Source of the DNA: Paludibacteraceae bacterium | Lineage (GTDB): Bacteria > Bacteroidota > Bacteroidia > Bacteroidales > Paludibacteraceae | Direction: 5' to 3' | Length of the DNA stretch: 64,000 nt | NCBI GenBank assembly: GCA_017479885.1 | Contig: JAFVBR010000026.1 | Location: 42,184-106,183 of the forward strand | Shown here: piece after piece, positions 42,297-50,327 of the stretch | How positions within the stretch are numbered: position 1 is the first letter of the stretch | How the letters are laid out: every line of letters starts with the position of its first letter | Position numbers and translations under genes: made by a program | The notes under the pieces: model-generated | Told to the model about the DNA's origin: nothing | What the model saw: the letters and a program-made list of their open reading frames with translations, nothing else | The model's database searches: none

Positions 42297-43727
42297 TTAT
42301 CTCAAGATAAACTTCTTGCCGTCTTGGATGAGGATAGCGCCTCTGTGGTTCTTGTTTGCCTCTATACCGAGCACATTGTAAATCTTGCCGTTGGTCGTCT
42401 TGACCTCTACATCTTCTACAGCAGTATCTTCCATTTCGTAGGTGTACGTAACATTCACTGTGCTACCCTTTGCGGAAGTTGCATTTACGGTTATCGTGTA
42501 GATATTGCCGTTTATTGCAACTGTAACCGTACCGCCTACCAGGTAGTAGGTTTCGTCATAGTAGCCCTCGTCACCTGACCATATTCCGTAGAACGAAGGA
42601 GCGTCATATTCACCATCGTAACCCTCCGAAGCGAGGAAATCACCCTCGGCTTCCGGCTCGTCGGTAATATTGTATGTACCTACTGCAAGAGGCATCTCCA
42701 GATTCTCAGGAGCAGCAGAAGCTACGTATGCAAGATCAAAGAAACCGTTGTCTGTGTACAGTATCATTTCAATTACATTGTAGTCAAGATAAGATGTATC
42801 AAGTTCCATTTCTGAAGCTTCCTCGGTAATAGTGGTAACTTCGTCAGGCTCATACTGATAAGGATCAGCCTCATATATACCGTAAACTCCTGTGTAGTTT
42901 ACTGTATACAAAGCATTATCCTCTGTCAGAATTGAACCTGCTATTGTTATCAAACCGTCTTTGGTGCTTACTGTCACATTTGCCTCTATTGTGCCTAATT
43001 CCTCTTCTGCATCTGCAAACATACCAAGAGTTACACTTGTGTATTCAATATCAAGACTTTTGTCTGCTGTGCTGTAAGTGCCATCGAAATCGTCAGCAGC
43101 TTCTGCCATCGCATCAAATACCATAACTACATCGTTGGCGATATCATACACTTGGAACATCACATCGCCGTATTCATCAAAATATGCCGGATTCACAATC
43201 ACTGTATCTACGCTGATAGCTATTGTGTCTGCCTGGGGAGCTTCGCATGTGCCCTCCTCAGCCGAGAGAGTCACATCAATCGAAACAATGTGAATCTGAC
43301 CGGCACTCGTTGTTTGTTTGCCCAACGTTGCTTTATCACCTACCGTCAGGGTAACTGCCGCATGGCCGGCGGTAGGATCAGACCATGTAGCCGTCCATGT
43401 CGTGGAATCTACAACAACTTCTCCGGCAGTTGCGTCCATTGTGGTCAGACGGTTCCTGTTCGTTGAATTAAGATTCAGCACTACCGACTCGATGTTCACA
43501 TCACCTGCATCAATTGTGATGGTGTTGCCTGCGTACAAGCGGAGTGTCGGAGTTCCGTTAGTGTTGAGGGCAGGAGAAGTCGAAGGGTTGGTTCCTTGGG
43601 CAGTTGTAACACATACACCCGATCCATTTGCGCCATTCGCCTTCAGGTTTGTCAGAGAAACCTTGGTCGAGGCATTGACTAATACCACTGCAGCCATCGC
43701 TGCAAAAAGAAGATAAAATTTCTTCAT
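42297..43727 (-). CDS. Secreted beta-rich protein with T9SS-type tail (paralogue A)
   Basis: 476 residues; signal peptide 1-19 (ending VVLVNA). An N-terminal jelly-roll-like part (TLRLYAGNTITIDAGDVNIESVVLNLNSTNRNRL, TTWTATWSDPTAGHAAVTLTVGD) resembles domains with a carbohydrate-binding look. Two repeat modules follow, each with a YSTADKSLDIEYTSV- or LPLAVGTYNI-type core. The tail GKIYNVLGIEANKNHRGAILIQDGKKFILR is a sorting signal variant. Same architecture as 45139-46596, and as the fragment at 41335. Function unknown; it is likely to be on the cell surface. Own promoter at 43803-43834. Confidence 0.85.
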   Translation of the reverse strand: MKKFYLLFAAMAAVVLVNASTKVSLTNLKANGANGSGVCVTTAQGTNPSTSPALNTNGTPTLRLYAGNTITIDAGDVNIESVVLNLNSTNRNRLTTMDATAGEVVVDSTTWTATWSDPTAGHAAVTLTVGDKATLGKQTTSAGQIHIVSIDVTLSAEEGTCEAPQADTIAISVDTVIVNPAYFDEYGDVMFQVYDIANDVVMVFDAMAEAADDFDGTYSTADKSLDIEYTSVTLGMFADAEEELGTIEANVTVSTKDGLITIAGSILTEDNALYTVNYTGVYGIYEADPYQYEPDEVTTITEEASEMELDTSYLDYNVIEMILYTDNGFFDLAYVASAAPENLEMPLAVGTYNITDEPEAEGDFLASEGYDGEYDAPSFYGIWSGDEGYYDETYYLVGGTVTVAINGNIYTITVNATSAKGSTVNVTYTYEMEDTAVEDVEVKTTNGKIYNVLGIEANKNHRGAILIQDGKKFILR

Positions 43728-43802
43728 AAGACTAATGTTTTTTAGTTAAAAAATATAAGTTAATTGAATGATTATGCAAAATGTACCTTACAAAATCGGG
43801 TG

Positions 43803-43834
43803 CAAAGGTACATATTTTTTTCGAGGTATGCAAA
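43803..43834 (-). promoter_or_regulatory. Promoter for paralogue A
   Basis: Minus strand TTTG (43834-43831), 20-bp spacer, TACCTTTG (43810-43803). Confidence 0.85.
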
Positions 43835-43849
43835 AATGTTGTATCTTTG
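43819..43849 (+). promoter_or_regulatory. Promoter for the sigma-54-type response regulator
   Basis: TTTC (43819-43822), 19-bp spacer, TATCTTTG (43842-43849), 35 bp before the ATG. It overlaps the divergent promoter of paralogue A. Confidence 0.65.
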
Positions 43850-43883
43850 CACCTGAAAACTGAAATACTATAATAATCGCACC

Positions 43884-45035
43884 ATGGCAAAAATTCTTGT
43901 GATTGACGACGAGCGAAGCATACGCAACACGCTCAAAGACATACTCGACTTCGAAGGCTATACCGTTGTACTCGCCGAGAACGGCAGGCAAGGCCTCCAA
44001 CTCGCTACTGAAAACAGCTTCGACCTCATCTTCTCCGACATCAAAATGCCCGAGATGGACGGTATCGAACTGCTCGGCGCACTCAGGAATGCGGAAGTGG
44101 AAAGCCCTATTGTCATGATTTCCGGGCACGGCAACATCGAGACTGCCGTCGAGTGTATCCGAAACGGTGCCTTCGACTTCATCGAGAAACCTATCGACCT
44201 CAACCGCCTCCTCGTCACTGTCAAGAATGCCCTCGAGAAAAAGAGCCTTGTCAAAGAAACAAAGGTGCTGCGCAAGAAAGTCCAGTCCAAAAACCAAATG
44301 ATAGGCGAAAGCGCTGCCATCAAACGCGTCAGAGAGATGATTGAACGAGTGGCTCCTACTGAAGCGCGCGTACTTATCACCGGCGAAAACGGCACAGGAA
44401 AAGAAGTTGTCGCCCGGCTTATTCATGAGCAGTCTGCACGTGCAGCCGAGCCTCTTGTTGAAGTCAACTGCGCCGCCATTCCTTCCGAACTTATCGAATC
44501 CGAACTTTTCGGACACGTCAAAGGGGCTTTCACCAGTGCCATCAAAGACCGTGCAGGCAAGTTTGAGCAAGCCGACGGAGGAACACTTTTCCTCGACGAG
44601 ATTGGTGACATGTCGCTCGCGGCACAGGCTAAGGTGCTTCGTGCTCTCCAGGAAAGCGAAATAACGCGGGTCGGCTCCGACAAGGCTATCAAAGTCAATG
44701 TTCGCATCCTCGCCGCCACCAACAAAAACCTCCAGCATGAGATTCAGGAAGGGCGGTTCCGCGAAGACCTCTTCCATCGGCTCAATGTCATACCTATCAA
44801 CGTGCCGCGGCTCGACGACAGAAAAGACGACATACCACTCCTCGTTGACTATTTTGCCGAACAGATTTGTGCCGAGCAGGGATGGGCGAAAAAAACTTTC
44901 CGGAAAGAAGCAGTAGAAGCACTCCAGGCACGCAGTTGGACCGGCAATATACGTGAACTGCGCAATGTAGTCGAGCGACTCATCATCCTCTGTGGCAACA
45001 CCGTCACCGCCGACGATGTCAAACTCTACAGCTGA
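43884..45035 (+). CDS. Sigma-54-type response regulator without DNA-binding domain
   Basis: 383 residues. Receiver domain 1-120 with acidic pocket D8-D9 and phospho-acceptor D52 (FSDIKMPEMDG). AAA+ domain ~140-375 with Walker A GENGTGKE (167-174), Walker B LFLDEIGD (235-242), and arginine segment RFREDLFHRLNVIPI. The sigma-54 contact loop reads GAFTSA (214-219) instead of GAFTGA. The protein stops right after the AAA+ lid (TADDVKLYS), so the usual C-terminal Fis-type helix-turn-helix is missing; no frameshift is visible before the terminator. It probably works with an unlinked sensor kinase. The GAFTSA form is, as far as I recall, usual in Bacteroidales. Confidence 0.92.
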   Translation: MAKILVIDDERSIRNTLKDILDFEGYTVVLAENGRQGLQLATENSFDLIFSDIKMPEMDGIELLGALRNAEVESPIVMISGHGNIETAVECIRNGAFDFIEKPIDLNRLLVTVKNALEKKSLVKETKVLRKKVQSKNQMIGESAAIKRVREMIERVAPTEARVLITGENGTGKEVVARLIHEQSARAAEPLVEVNCAAIPSELIESELFGHVKGAFTSAIKDRAGKFEQADGGTLFLDEIGDMSLAAQAKVLRALQESEITRVGSDKAIKVNVRILAATNKNLQHEIQEGRFREDLFHRLNVIPINVPRLDDRKDDIPLLVDYFAEQICAEQGWAKKTFRKEAVEALQARSWTGNIRELRNVVERLIILCGNTVTADDVKLYS

Positions 45036-45089
45036 CAACCTATAAATATAGGAAACTCTAACTCTACAAAACCATAGAACTCTAATAAC

Positions 45090-45119
45090 AACAAAGGGCA
45101 CCTCATCGTGCCCTTTGTT
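45090..45119. terminator. Bidirectional terminator
   Basis: AACAAAGGGCAC/GTGCCCTTTGTT, 12-bp perfect stem, 6-nt loop, between the convergent regulator and paralogue B genes. Confidence 0.9.
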
Positions 45120-45138
45120 ATTTCATCTTTATATTTCT

Positions 45139-46596
45139 CTACTCCATAACCGCATATTTCCTTTTGCCTTGTATCACTATTCCCTTGTAATCCTTTCCGA
45201 CCTCCGTTCCTAATACGTTATACCTCGGAGCCTCAGAAGCAGTCACCGCCATATTCTCCACTCCAGTACTTATACCCGGTATCGTGCCTTCATATACGCC
45301 GTTGATAGTAGAGCCGTTGTATGATGTTGCATTTATCGTCAGTTTCACTCCCTTTGCCGTCGTCTCCACCTTCACCTTCCCCGACACAATGAAATACGTT
45401 GCCACTGTCTCTAAATACTCCACTCCGTTCTCTTCCTCCGTAACGTTCAACTCTAACCTGCTACCCTCTGTAATCTGCCAGTCGTCATAACCTGTCGATG
45501 CCATCACCGTCCCTATCTGCTTCGTATCGTTTATCTCATATTCGCCTCTCGGAATCACATTATCACTACTCAAATCATCTACCATGAACACAAGTATAAT
45601 GTCATTATAGTCTTTGTCATACATCGTTACTTCCAACTCATTGTAGAACTGCACGTTGTCATCGTCATAATCTGCCTCTACGCCAACGAAATTCAGAGTT
45701 GTTGCCGTCTTCGGCTCTTCGTCATAAGCATGATTCGTCTCCTCTCCCGATAGCACTCCCGTCCATGTCAGTCTGTATAGTATCAGGTTCTCCGCTATCA
45801 TCTCAAACTTCACATCATGCTTCAGCGTGTCCTGCGCGTTCTTCGCTATATTCAAATACACATACTTGGCATCGTATGTGCCCTCGTTCGGCACTTCTAC
45901 CTCTCCACCCGAGTACTCTTCATACTCGTCCTCTATCACTTCATCCCAATATGGGGTGAATGAGAACGACACTGTATGACCCGAACTCCTGTCAGTAGCC
46001 GTAAACGTGTATTCCCACTCCTCCCAAAACGTATTATATGACCTGTTCAGTGCCACCTTCGACGGCTCTATGTCTATCGTATCTTTCAGTATGCCGTCAA
46101 CCACTCCGTAGTAACCCCAGTCACCGTCTATCTCTATGTCGGCGCTCACTATCTGCACTTTGTTCTTCTGGAACTGATACTGCACATCGCTCGGCTCAGC
46201 CGTCTCAGCCAGTCTCAGTTCCACTGTTGCTACCGCCTTGCCCGTGTTTGTCCACGTGACTGTCTTCTCAGGCTCTTTCACTGTTTCCACACTCCCCTCT
46301 GTCGCCGTCATTGTCAGGTGAGGTACATCCGAACCCGAATACAAATGAAGCACTATTTTCTTTATGTTCACGCAGCCCGTGCTTATCGTTACTACACCTG
46401 GCGCCGGCAATTCTATCTTACTGTTTGATATCACTACTCCGTTCTCGTCATCTTCATCTATCGGCGAGTATGCGGCCTGCAGTAATATTCCGTTCTCAAT
46501 CACGCGCGAGTTTCTGAAACTCTCGAATGTATAAACACCCGCCTGCAACATTTGCAGAGTCAATACCATTGACACAATTAGTAAAATTTTCTTCAT
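45139..46596 (-). CDS. Secreted beta-rich protein with T9SS-type tail (paralogue B)
   Basis: 485 residues from the ATG at 46596 (MKKILLIVSMVLTLQMLQAGVYTF, signal peptide); the frame open to 46692 would run through the promoter. It has the same layout as paralogue A: an N-terminal beta domain (VVTISTGCVNIKKIVLHLYSGSD, KTVTWTNTGKAVATVELRL), two homologous modules, and the tail RYNVLGTEVGKDYKGIVIQGKRKYAVME. Many acidic residues (YDDDNVQFYNELEV). Codon use is rich in CTC/TCT pyrimidine triplets compared with the genes left of it. Confidence 0.85.
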   Translation of the reverse strand: MKKILLIVSMVLTLQMLQAGVYTFESFRNSRVIENGILLQAAYSPIDEDDENGVVISNSKIELPAPGVVTISTGCVNIKKIVLHLYSGSDVPHLTMTATEGSVETVKEPEKTVTWTNTGKAVATVELRLAETAEPSDVQYQFQKNKVQIVSADIEIDGDWGYYGVVDGILKDTIDIEPSKVALNRSYNTFWEEWEYTFTATDRSSGHTVSFSFTPYWDEVIEDEYEEYSGGEVEVPNEGTYDAKYVYLNIAKNAQDTLKHDVKFEMIAENLILYRLTWTGVLSGEETNHAYDEEPKTATTLNFVGVEADYDDDNVQFYNELEVTMYDKDYNDIILVFMVDDLSSDNVIPRGEYEINDTKQIGTVMASTGYDDWQITEGSRLELNVTEEENGVEYLETVATYFIVSGKVKVETTAKGVKLTINATSYNGSTINGVYEGTIPGISTGVENMAVTASEAPRYNVLGTEVGKDYKGIVIQGKRKYAVME

Positions 46597-46679
46597 AATG
46601 GTTTGTTTTAATGGTTTATATTGTTTGTTTAAATGATTTATATAGGGTTGATTACTGGCATACAATTCATATTCGCTCG

Positions 46680-46711
46680 CAAAGATACACATTTATATTT
46701 TTACCCGCAAA
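46680..46711 (-). promoter_or_regulatory. Promoter for paralogue B
   Basis: Minus strand TTTG (46711-46708), 20-bp spacer, TATCTTTG (46687-46680). Confidence 0.85.
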
Positions 46712-46767
46712 TCAAAAATTTCATAAAATCACATTAAAGACATCTTAAGAGTATCTTTTACATAACT

Positions 46768-47009
46768 TAACGTGAGTTCGATATAAGCGGAATCGTCATC
46801 GTCATCGTCATCCTGAACTTGTTTCAGGATCTCGTCAAGCATCAATGCAGTATGCAGAGATAAGAACTTGTCATCGTCATCCTGAACTTGTTTCAGGATC
46901 TCGTTCAACCACCAGTACAATATACAGAGATAAGAACTTGTTTCAGAATCTCATTCCTGCCGAAGTACCACCATCAAGAATATAAACTTCTTATATCGAA
47001 CTCACGTTA
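46768..47009. mobile_element. MITE-like element, copy 2 (reversed)
   Basis: 242 bp with the same 20-bp ends as the element at 27871-28107, and homologous throughout when reverse-complemented, including the TGGTGGTACTTCGGCAGGAA block and the GAGATCCTGAAACAAG units. It differs mainly in the number of GACGAT triplets and scattered bases. Outer TA is again present on both sides. Confidence 0.88.
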
Positions 47010-47091
47010 GTATGTGATGAATATTATTGTTAATATTTGCAGACGACTATTTATTTGAATGTACGATATATATCTTCAAAACGAAAATGTT

Positions 47092-47122
47092 TTTGATTAT
47101 TCAATCTTTTTGTTTACCTTTG
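47092..47122 (+). promoter_or_regulatory. Promoter for the YafQ toxin-antitoxin pair
   Basis: TTTG (47092-47095), 19-bp spacer, TACCTTTG (47115-47122), 28 bp before the antitoxin ATG. Confidence 0.85.
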
Positions 47123-47149
47123 CACCGAAAAACTATAGGTGACTTTTAT

Positions 47150-47353
47150 ATGGCTACTTACACTATTACATTAAATGAACGTTCATCCAGTGGCAAGGCT
47201 CTTATAGAGTACCTGAAGGCATTGGGTGTGCAAATAACCAAACTGAGCCCTTCGAAAAAGAATAGTTACCACCGTTCACAGGAAGACATCGCAGCAGGCA
47301 GAGTGGAGAAATTTGTGTCATCAGAAGATATGTTTGCATCATTAGGAATTTAG
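47150..47353 (+). CDS. RelB/DUF2683-like antitoxin
   Basis: 67 residues from the ATG at 47150 (MATYTITLNERSSSGKALIEYLKALGVQ), placed after a good promoter. A beta-strand start, a short helix and a basic/acidic tail (RVEKFVSSEDMFASLGI) suit a toxin-wrapping antitoxin. Four bp upstream of the toxin gene. Confidence 0.82.
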   Translation: MATYTITLNERSSSGKALIEYLKALGVQITKLSPSKKNSYHRSQEDIAAGRVEKFVSSEDMFASLGI

Positions 47354-47357
47354 GATT

Positions 47358-47630
47358 ATGTATTCTGTTCAGATTACTAAAACTTTCCGCAAAGATGTTG
47401 AACGCTGTAAGAAACGCGGATACAATATGGAATTGCTGAAAAAAGCAATTCGTCTGCTTGAGATGAATGGTAAATTGCCAGATTCGTACAGACCTCATAA
47501 ATTGGCAAGTGATTATGCCGGGTGTTGGGAGTGTCATTTGAAGGCTGACTGGTTACTAATCTGGGAACAAAACGATACAGAGCTTATACTTCTTTTCACA
47601 GGAACAGGCTCGCACTCGGACTTGTTTTGA
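47358..47630 (+). CDS. YafQ family mRNA interferase toxin
   Basis: 90 residues. RelE/ParE fold with the YafQ signature: TKTFRKDVERCKKRGYNMELLKKAIRLL, PHKLASDYAGCWECHLKADWLLIWEQNDTELILLFTGTGSHSDLF. The C-terminal His-Ser-Asp-Leu-Phe and the earlier His match YafQ active-site positions. YafQ cuts mRNA on translating ribosomes. The whole unit lies 140 bp from a MITE copy. Confidence 0.93.
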   Translation: MYSVQITKTFRKDVERCKKRGYNMELLKKAIRLLEMNGKLPDSYRPHKLASDYAGCWECHLKADWLLIWEQNDTELILLFTGTGSHSDLF

Positions 47631-47737
47631 ATATAAACCATAACGCAATAAATTGCCAATAGGCAATCAGCATATCTTGTCGCTTACCGACATTAAACAG
47701 AAGGACATAATTAATTTAAAGAAGCGTTTGCTTTACT

Positions 47738-47900
47738 CTTGTTGTAAGAAAACTTCGGAACTTTTCTAATGGAATAATGAGAGCATTGCAAGATGGCTTC
47801 ACGTGTATTGCGTGAAGTTTCTATCTGCATACTTATTATTCCAAGGTTTCCGAAGACCGTCTTACAACAAGTGTGTGGCATAGCAGCCTCACGCTTTTTG
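47738..47900 (+). ncRNA. Structured small RNA candidate (6S-like rod) with terminator
   Basis: A nested rod: CTTGTTGTAAGA/TCTTACAACAAG (12 bp), internal loop, CTTCGGAA/TTCCGAAG (8 bp), internal loop, GGAATAAT/ATTATTCC (8 bp), larger central region, then CTTCACG/CGTGAAG with a 7-nt loop. It is followed at 47873-47900 by GTGTGGC-ATAGCA-GCCTCAC and TTTTTG, a Rho-independent terminator. One long rod with a central bubble and its own terminator recalls 6S RNA and the Bacteroidota '6S-Flavo' class, but I have not compared sequences. No clear promoter was found before it. The remainder of 47631-47947 has no gene. Confidence 0.55.
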
Positions 47901-47947
47901 TATGTATAATACTCTATGGAGGTTGATAGAGATAACTCTGAAACAAT

Positions 47948-48346
47948 ATGAAAAGAAAAGTCTTATTATTGGTATTGTTTATATTACCAATAGCAATCTT
48001 CTCCAACACTACGGCACAGCAACAAGAGCAGCTGGCAAAGTCGCAGGCACAATTACAAGAAAGTCTGGAAAGTTTAGGAAAATCTGTGCAACAACTAACA
48101 CAGACAATCAATTCTTATGTCATAGAAATTAGCAATACAACGAAAAATCCATATAAAGTTGTAATAGATGGGCACTTACTTGGAGTAGTTAATCCTTATA
48201 AATCACAACAATATTTAGTTCCGCTGGAATGGTATGGCAGATTACAAGCAACACAAACAAGCGGATACATATTGTCGCCTACTGTGTTGAATTTTAAGAT
48301 TCCTCAACAACAAAGAAAAGCCCATGTTAAAATAAGGATACAATAA
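47948..48346 (+). CDS. Exported protein of unknown function
   Basis: 132 residues; signal peptide 1-23 (ending SNTTAQ). A Q/S-rich coiled coil follows (QQQEQLAKSQAQLQESLESLGKSVQQLTQ, ~24-53), then a small beta-rich domain (SYVIEISNTTKNPYKVVIDGHLLGVVNPYKSQQYLVPLEWYGRLQA). No family recognised. The region is more A+T-rich than the core genes. Confidence 0.75.
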   Translation: MKRKVLLLVLFILPIAIFSNTTAQQQEQLAKSQAQLQESLESLGKSVQQLTQTINSYVIEISNTTKNPYKVVIDGHLLGVVNPYKSQQYLVPLEWYGRLQATQTSGYILSPTVLNFKIPQQQRKAHVKIRIQ

Positions 48347-48372
48347 CCAATTAATAAAATAAGGGATATACT

Positions 48373-48400
48373 CAACGGCTGCCCCCTCCGGCAGCCGTTG
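48373..48400. terminator. GC-rich hairpin after the exported protein gene
   Basis: CAACGGCTGCC/GGCAGCCGTTG, 11-bp perfect stem, 6-nt loop, then TTCTT. Confidence 0.8.
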
Positions 48401-48483
48401 TTCTTCCACGAACTCCTACACTCCCCAACAAGAGATCTGCGCAGATTAGATAATAAAGATCTTATTGACAACAAGCAATACAA

Positions 48484-48855
48484 TCACACTCCCAAAACCA
48501 CAGATGGTGCAATGTTGAGTTTTATGCACATCTGGCGAGCGAGAGCAAGACTCGGCTCAGCCTTGCCATGCATAATCTCACTCATACGTGGTGCGCTTAT
48601 TCCCAACAATTCAGCAACACCTTTTTGCGACAAACCCATCTCATACATACGCAGTTTGAGCGTGTCGGCAAGAGTCGGAGCACTAATCGGATAATGAACA
48701 TCCTCATAGTCTGCTACCAAATCTCCAAGCAAGGCCAGTTCTATGTTTTCAGGACTGTCTTCCGGAACTCCCTCGCCCCAAGTAAGTGGCAACAACTCCT
48801 CTATGCGAGCCATCGCTGCCTCATATTCCTTCTCTGTTCTTATTTGTGCTGCCAT
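48484..48855 (-). CDS. higA: HigA-type XRE antitoxin
   Basis: 123 residues. N-terminal ~70 residues give a helical toxin-binding part (EYEAAMARIEELLPLTWGEG...LLGDLVADYEDVHYPI); the helix-turn-helix is at ~75-110 (LKLRMYEMGLSQKGVAELLGISAPRMSEIMHGKAEPSLALARQM). It follows the toxin gene by 3 bp, the typical higBA order, and probably represses the shared promoter. Confidence 0.92.
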   Translation of the reverse strand: MAAQIRTEKEYEAAMARIEELLPLTWGEGVPEDSPENIELALLGDLVADYEDVHYPISAPTLADTLKLRMYEMGLSQKGVAELLGISAPRMSEIMHGKAEPSLALARQMCIKLNIAPSVVLGV

Positions 48856-48858
48856 AAC

Positions 48859-49155
48859 CTAAATGTTTTGTATGTCTGTTATTTTATCATATTCTGCATG
48901 AGTGCCTACAAAACGAATAAACACTTGACGAGGAGTAAATTTGATAACTACCACAAGCCTGAAATCATTACCCTTGATATTAAAAACATAGTGTTGGTTA
49001 CCAATATAATCAACCGAGTTGAAAGTCTGCTTAATATCAGCAAGACTCTGCCACTCCGCCTGCTTGGTTTTGTCATACCAATCTTCAAGTGCACTCTTAG
49101 CCTGCGGATGAATCTTGTAATACTCAATCAATGTTTGTCGCTTTATTACTCTCAT
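48859..49155 (-). CDS. higB: HigB-type mRNA interferase toxin
   Basis: 98 residues with the HigB signature: MRVIKRQTLIEYYKIHPQAKSALEDWYDKTKQAEWQSLADIKQTF and GNDFRLVVVIKFTPRQVFIRFVGTHAEYDKI. HigB proteins are RelE-like ribosome-dependent RNases. First gene of the pair. Confidence 0.94.
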   Translation of the reverse strand: MRVIKRQTLIEYYKIHPQAKSALEDWYDKTKQAEWQSLADIKQTFNSVDYIGNQHYVFNIKGNDFRLVVVIKFTPRQVFIRFVGTHAEYDKITDIQNI

Positions 49156-49177
49156 GATTCTCTATCTTTTCACACTG

Positions 49178-49208
49178 CAAAGATATAATAAAAATTCCAA
49201 ACTACAAA
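49178..49208 (-). promoter_or_regulatory. Promoter for higBA
   Basis: Minus strand TTTG (49208-49205), 19-bp spacer, TATCTTTG (49185-49178), 23 bp before the ATG. Confidence 0.85.
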
Positions 49209-49497
49209 ATATAATTACATCATTTCGAAACTTTACCTGTCTCAACATCTCTACTCTGCCCCTTCGGCAACCATTTTCACCTACTCTCCCTCTCGTAAAA
49301 TATATCATCATGTTCACACTCTGTGTCCGCCGTGAACTCTCCTCTGCAACAGATGTGCTAAACAAGCACCTTTGCATGAACTCCGGAACAAAGATTCCCT
49401 AAAGTCCGTAGGAAATCTATAACCCCATTAAAATCGCATTTTCCCTTTGCAAATCCCGATATTTTACATAACCTTTGCACCTGATTATATGCATTTA

Positions 49498-49552
49498 TTA
49501 GTATGTGATTAGTATGAGATTAGTATGAGATTAGTATGTGATTAGTATGTGA
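49498..49552 (+). repeat. 11-bp tandem array, TTAGTATGTGA x5
   Basis: Five adjoining 11-bp units, TTAGTATG(T/A)GA. The surrounding 49209-49594 shows no gene. A TTTG-N20-AACCTTTG near-promoter lies at 49445-49477 on the plus strand. Confidence 0.95.
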
Positions 49553-49594
49553 TTAACCTATGTGTTACATATAACCTGTTAATTATCACATAAT

Positions 49595-49619
49595 AAAGGC
49601 GGGCATCTCTACCCGCCTT
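49595..49619 (-). terminator. Terminator of the YgjP-like gene
   Basis: Minus strand AAGGCGGG-TAGAGATG-CCCGCCTTT, 8-bp GC stem then TTATT. Confidence 0.85.
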
Positions 49620-49635
49620 GCACATAATTCTTTTT

Positions 49636-50319
49636 TCAGTACTTGCCCAACTCTTTCTTCCTATCCTTGTAGTCAGGCATTCGGCTTTCCACCAATTCCC
49701 AAAACTGCCTGCTATGATTCTGCACACGCAAATGACATACTTCATGAACTATCACATAATCAATCAATTCCTTCGGCACCTTCGATAGCCTCAGATTAAA
49801 CATCATACTGCGTTTTCGTGCCATACAGCTACCCCACTCCCTTTTCATCTGTCGGATGCGGAAACTTACTTTCTCTTCCTTATACATATCGCAGTAGTAT
49901 CGCAGTCTGTCTTTCAGATACTCTGACAGTCGTGCTCGGTAAAACTCCTCCATCAATGCCTGACGGTTCTCTCTGTCAGTACCCTTCCTGCAGTACATAA
50001 CCAAACCTTCACTCCTCTCCAACACTCCGTTTGAACCTGAATTGACGTACTCTATCCGCAGCCTCATCGGCACACCGAACAGCAGATGCTCCTCGCCGTC
50101 TGTATATTGCAGTTCCTTTCTCTCCTTGCGCTCTTTGGCGGCTGCATAATGTTTCAGCACCCATTCTCTTCTCGATTCCACGAAACTCTTTGCAGTCAGC
50201 ATAGAAGTCAGCCATGGCACAACAAGTCTCACTCTGCCGTCAGGGTAAACCGTCAGACGAAGAGAGCGCACACGCCTGCGTTCTACCTCCACTTTGATGT
50301 CGTCTATAATCAATTCCAT
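49636..50319 (-). CDS. YgjP-like zinc metallopeptidase (DUF45/WLM-like)
   Basis: 227 residues from the ATG at 50319 (MELIIDDIKVEVERRRVRSLRLTVYPDGRVRL); the longer frame to 50583 is rejected because it crosses the promoter. The zinc site HEVCH (192-196) is followed by H202 in NHSRQFW, matching the family's HExxH...NHS.xFW pattern. The mid-part KREWGSCMARKRSMMFNLRLSKVPKELIDYVIVHE is typical. YgjP-like proteins are cytosolic, of unsettled substrate, and sometimes linked to restriction loci; no such genes are here. The leader is extremely short. Confidence 0.92.
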   Translation of the reverse strand: MELIIDDIKVEVERRRVRSLRLTVYPDGRVRLVVPWLTSMLTAKSFVESRREWVLKHYAAAKERKERKELQYTDGEEHLLFGVPMRLRIEYVNSGSNGVLERSEGLVMYCRKGTDRENRQALMEEFYRARLSEYLKDRLRYYCDMYKEEKVSFRIRQMKREWGSCMARKRSMMFNLRLSKVPKELIDYVIVHEVCHLRVQNHSRQFWELVESRMPDYKDRKKELGKY

Positions 50320-50327
50320 AAACTTTG

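Noticed and set aside
43884-45035. Frameshift hiding a C-terminal helix-turn-helix in the response regulator.
   Set aside because: Only 54 bp separate the stop from the bidirectional terminator, and no frame there encodes a helix-turn-helix.
47652-47665. TTGCC-AATA-GGCAA as a terminator for the YafQ operon.
   Set aside because: The stem is only 5 bp and lacks a T-run.
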